The notes below the pieces were generated by a model. It had not been told where the DNA came from and made no database searches. It saw only the letters and a list, made by a program, of their open reading frames with translations. Positions 61,705 to 64,000 of a DNA stretch of 64,000 bases are shown here, in pieces; the stretch's first letter is position 1; every line of letters starts with the position of its first letter. The translations under genes were made by a program, and so were the position numbers. The stretch covers positions 62,001-126,000 of the forward strand of contig NZ_RCIH01000001.1 in the NCBI RefSeq assembly GCF_003675855.1. The letters are read 5' to 3'. Source of the stretch: Halostella salina (GTDB lineage: Archaea; Halobacteriota; Halobacteria; Halobacteriales; Natronoarchaeaceae).

Positions 61705-62727
61705 TCACACGACCCCGAGCAGTTCGAACAGCCCGAACAGCACGTCGCCGTACGTCAGCGCGACCGCGAGCCCGACGAACGTCGGGACGAGAAACGGGAC
61801 GCCGGGCGATACCCACACCGTCTCCGCGGTCGAGAGCACCTGCAGGCCGTCGCGCAGGTCCCGCTCCGTCGCCCCGTACGCGCCGTCGACGTCCGCCAGG
61901 AACGCCGCCGCGCCCCACGGGTCGTCGTACTCCCCGTCGCCGTCGGCGGCGCGCTTCCCGTCAGCGTCGTCCAGTTCCGGGACGGAGCCGTCGCCGCCGT
62001 CCGGGGCCGCCGCCACCGCGCCGTCCGTCGGCGGGTTCGGGTCGTCCGGGAGCGTCGCCGGGTTCCGCAGCGCGTCGGGATTTGCCCGGAGGGTCGACAG
62101 GTCGACCCCGCGCCAGCGCAGGTACATCCGGAGGGCGTCGAGGTCCAGGCCGCGGCGGGTGCCGCCATCCGGTGCGGAGAGCAGGCGGCCGTGAGTCTGC
62201 GGAACCGCCTCGACCGGCACCGGCCGGCCGACGAACATGGTCGTCGACAGCCGCCCCGCGGCGGCGTTTCTCGCGGCCAGCACCAGCGGCGCGGCCATCC
62301 CGAACAGCACCGTGTTCGTGAGGACCGTAAAGGAGAACACGCCGACGTTCGTCCCCTGCACCGGCAGCGTCGCCCACGGGAGGTCGTACGTCGGGTACGC
62401 GGGGATGAGCAGGGCCAGCGTCAGCAGCGCCTTCGCGTCCGCGCCGCCGAAGCCGCCGCTCCACCAGAACAGGTAGGCCAGCGGCACGACCAGCCCGACG
62501 CTCACCGCCGTCGGCACGAGGAAGCGCCGCCAGACGAACTCGCCGGCGGTCCAGGCCGTCCACGCGTCCCACGCCAGCAGCGCGAGCGCGAACGCCGTCA
62601 GCGGGACCCAGACGACGTTCGAGACGCGTCTGGTCGCGATGTCGCGGTACGCCGCCCACGCGAAGGCCGGGACGGCGAGTAGCCGCAGGAGGTCCGTCGG
62701 GTCTGCGTCGACGAGTGGCCCGGGCAC
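61705..62727 (-). CDS. Archaeal prepilin/preflagellin peptidase (A24) with a long cytosolic insert
   Basis: 340 aa aspartic protease in the membrane that cuts class III signal peptides of archaellins and pilins. Active Asp29 lies in YRDIATRRVSN and Asp97 in GGFGGADAKAL, with several helices. FlaK/PibD enzymes are about 230-250 aa; here an acidic, proline-rich region of about 120 residues (about 175-300) sits between membrane segments and must be cytosolic or surface loop. GTG start at 62727. The downstream GH gene is divergent. Confidence 0.85.
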   Translation of the reverse strand: MPGPLVDADPTDLLRLLAVPAFAWAAYRDIATRRVSNVVWVPLTAFALALLAWDAWTAWTAGEFVWRRFLVPTAVSVGLVVPLAYLFWWSGGFGGADAKALLTLALLIPAYPTYDLPWATLPVQGTNVGVFSFTVLTNTVLFGMAAPLVLAARNAAAGRLSTTMFVGRPVPVEAVPQTHGRLLSAPDGGTRRGLDLDALRMYLRWRGVDLSTLRANPDALRNPATLPDDPNPPTDGAVAAAPDGGDGSVPELDDADGKRAADGDGEYDDPWGAAAFLADVDGAYGATERDLRDGLQVLSTAETVWVSPGVPFLVPTFVGLAVALTYGDVLFGLFELLGVV

Positions 62728-62859
62728 GTTCGCACGGGTGGGGGCCGCCCTGTTAGGCGTTGCGCTTGGCGGGTGCCGGACGGCCGCCGTGACTCGATGT
62801 GCACGGCGTGCACAGCGGCCGTCCAGTAACATAATGGTGACATCAGGGAACCGTTCACC

Positions 62860-64000
62860 ATGGTCAGTGACCGGCTGTCTCGCCGGCGGATGCTCGCTGC
62901 AGCGGGGCTCGCTGGTGCCCTCGCCGGCTGTACGGACCTCGTCGGCGACGGGGCGTCAGGGACCACTGCACCGTCGGACGGCACCGACACCGACAGCACC
63001 GACGCCGAAACGGCCACGCCGAACGCGGCCCCGCGAATCGCCGACATCTCCATCGCGCCGACCCCGGCGTCGCAGACCGATATCGTGACGGTGACGCTCA
63101 CGGCGGCCAACGACGGATCCGCCGCGTTCGACGGCGAACTCGTCATCGGCAACGGTGAGTCCCCGATCGCGAGCGAACCGGTGACCATCCCCGCCGGCGA
63201 GACCACCAGCGTCACGGCCGAACGGGAGGTCCTGCGTGTCGGTGAGCGACGGTTCGAGGGGGCGATCCGTCGGAACGGTGGCCGGGTCGACCGGGAGCAG
63301 GCGAGCGTGCAGGTGCAGGGATCCCCGAACTCGTTCGTCGGCGTCGACGGCACGTCGCTCACGCTCGACGACGGCACGTTCTACCTCTCGGGGGCGAACC
63401 CGAGCATGGAGTTCACGCTGGGCTTTGGCCACCCGCACCACGACCGACTCCGTCCACACATGTTCGAGGGGCTCAGCCGCGTTGGGGCGACTGTTGCTCG
63501 CGTCCTCGCCGGGAACGCACCCATCGAATACGGTGGGCCGTTTCCCGGCGAGGACAACTCGGAGTTTTTCAGCCGGTTCGACGAGGTCGTCGTCCGGGCG
63601 AAACGCCGGAACGTCCGGCTGGCAGTCCCCATCATCAGCGGCGCGCCGAGCTACCGCACCGACCCTGCCGAGAACCTCGCCGCCGACGTCCCCGGCTTCG
63701 TCCACCGGTCCGACACCGCGGAGAAAATAAACGACTTCTATCACGACGAACAGTGTCTCGCCCTGTACAAACAGTGGGTCGAGGAACTGCTGACCCACGA
63801 AAACCAGTTCACGGGCGTCGAGTATCGGAACGACCCCACGATCATGCTGTGGGAGCTCGGCAACGAGGTCGAGTACTACAAGGCCTGGGAGCGCGACAGG
63901 CAGACGCTCCGGCCGTGGATCGAGGAGGTCGGTCCCTTCGTTCAGGAACTCGCCGGGGACCAGCTACTGACGACGGGTATCCACGGCTGGCCGGATAGCC
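62860..64000 (+). CDS. Secreted GH5-type glycoside hydrolase (mannanase-like), C-terminus cut by window edge
   Basis: At least 380 residues, still open at the window end. It starts with a twin-arginine signal (SRRRMLAAAG) and a lipobox (LAGC, Cys at about residue 25), so it is exported folded and anchored by lipid. A Thr/Ser/Asp-rich linker and a CARDB-like adhesion domain (about 55-135) precede the GH5 TIM-barrel-like region. The motif MLWELGNEVEYYK carries the acid/base glutamate typical of GH5; the nucleophile glutamate is beyond the window. Endo-mannanase is the nearest guess from FYHDEQCLALYKQW and the NDP motif, but cellulase or other GH5 activity is possible. Confidence 0.82.
   Translation, partial: MVSDRLSRRRMLAAAGLAGALAGCTDLVGDGASGTTAPSDGTDTDSTDAETATPNAAPRIADISIAPTPASQTDIVTVTLTAANDGSAAFDGELVIGNGESPIASEPVTIPAGETTSVTAEREVLRVGERRFEGAIRRNGGRVDREQASVQVQGSPNSFVGVDGTSLTLDDGTFYLSGANPSMEFTLGFGHPHHDRLRPHMFEGLSRVGATVARVLAGNAPIEYGGPFPGEDNSEFFSRFDEVVVRAKRRNVRLAVPIISGAPSYRTDPAENLAADVPGFVHRSDTAEKINDFYHDEQCLALYKQWVEELLTHENQFTGVEYRNDPTIMLWELGNEVEYYKAWERDRQTLRPWIEEVGPFVQELAGDQLLTTGIHGWPDS

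Overview
The window is a stretch of haloarchaeal (class Halobacteria) chromosome. It is uniformly GC-rich. The predicted proteins are strongly acidic, many genes have a TATA-like box about 25-30 bases before the start codon (leaderless transcripts), and the core genes are archaeal: RFC small subunit, eIF-1A, Rio1 kinase, the archaeal form of AlaRS, and an archaeal prepilin peptidase. HalOD1 proteins, a bacterio-opsin-activator-type HTH regulator and a halocyanin point to the same class. The genus cannot be fixed from sequence reading alone. I found no tRNA, rRNA, CRISPR array or intact insertion sequence.

Layout. 0-6 kb: a sulfur-handling start (TusA-like, DsrE-like, a two-domain rhodanese) mixed with membrane proteins and three truncated gene fragments, two of which have intact relatives in this window (3.5 kb and 51.6 kb). 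6-26 kb: mostly housekeeping and metabolism: rfcS, a large PAS/GAF histidine kinase, TspO, alaS, an HD phosphohydrolase, an acyl-CoA dehydrogenase of the glutaryl-CoA type, an MFS carrier, a ferredoxin, tyrS, eIF-1A and rio1. 26.6-38.9 kb: an aerobic carbon monoxide dehydrogenase (cox) island. Transcribed leftward are coxG-coxM-coxS-coxL, an XdhC/YHS fusion, a MoxR ATPase (coxD-like), a vWA protein (coxE-like), a DUF364-type protein and a second XdhC. Transcribed rightward from the same intergenic region are moeA and a MocA/MobA-like nucleotidyltransferase. The large subunit carries the form I active-site motif AYRCSFR, so this is a bona fide CO dehydrogenase type rather than a generic xanthine-oxidase homologue.

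38.9-46 kb: regulators (AbrB-like, receiver-GAF, RecA-like signalling protein, a NikR-type nickel regulator with a candidate operator, a zinc-finger ArsR-type protein), a methyltransferase and an MMPL exporter. 46-57 kb: CruF-like membrane protein, MFS carriers, a Na/Ca exchanger, FMN-binding protein, SDR, a membrane-anchored blue copper protein, UspA, a GAP-family membrane protein, a J-domain/ferredoxin fusion, PadR regulator, a second rhodanese and an arylsulfotransferase-like protein. 57-64 kb: hisI with a coiled-coil partner, a phosphoglucosamine mutase-like enzyme, a propeller-like protein, a HalOD1 protein, a prepilin peptidase, and the start of a secreted GH5-type glycoside hydrolase cut by the window end.

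How the genes work together. The cox island is a self-contained module: catalytic Mo/Cu, Fe-S and FAD subunits (L, S, M), a membrane-recruiting CoxG, ATPase/vWA maturation proteins that in bacteria build the Cu-S-Mo centre, XdhC proteins that handle sulfurated molybdopterin, and MoeA/MocA for cofactor synthesis. The histidine-rich linker plus YHS metal site on one XdhC is the most suggestive unexplained part and may link copper or another soft metal to cofactor maturation. The rhodaneses, TusA and DsrE could supply sulfur, but nothing in the sequence ties them to cox directly.
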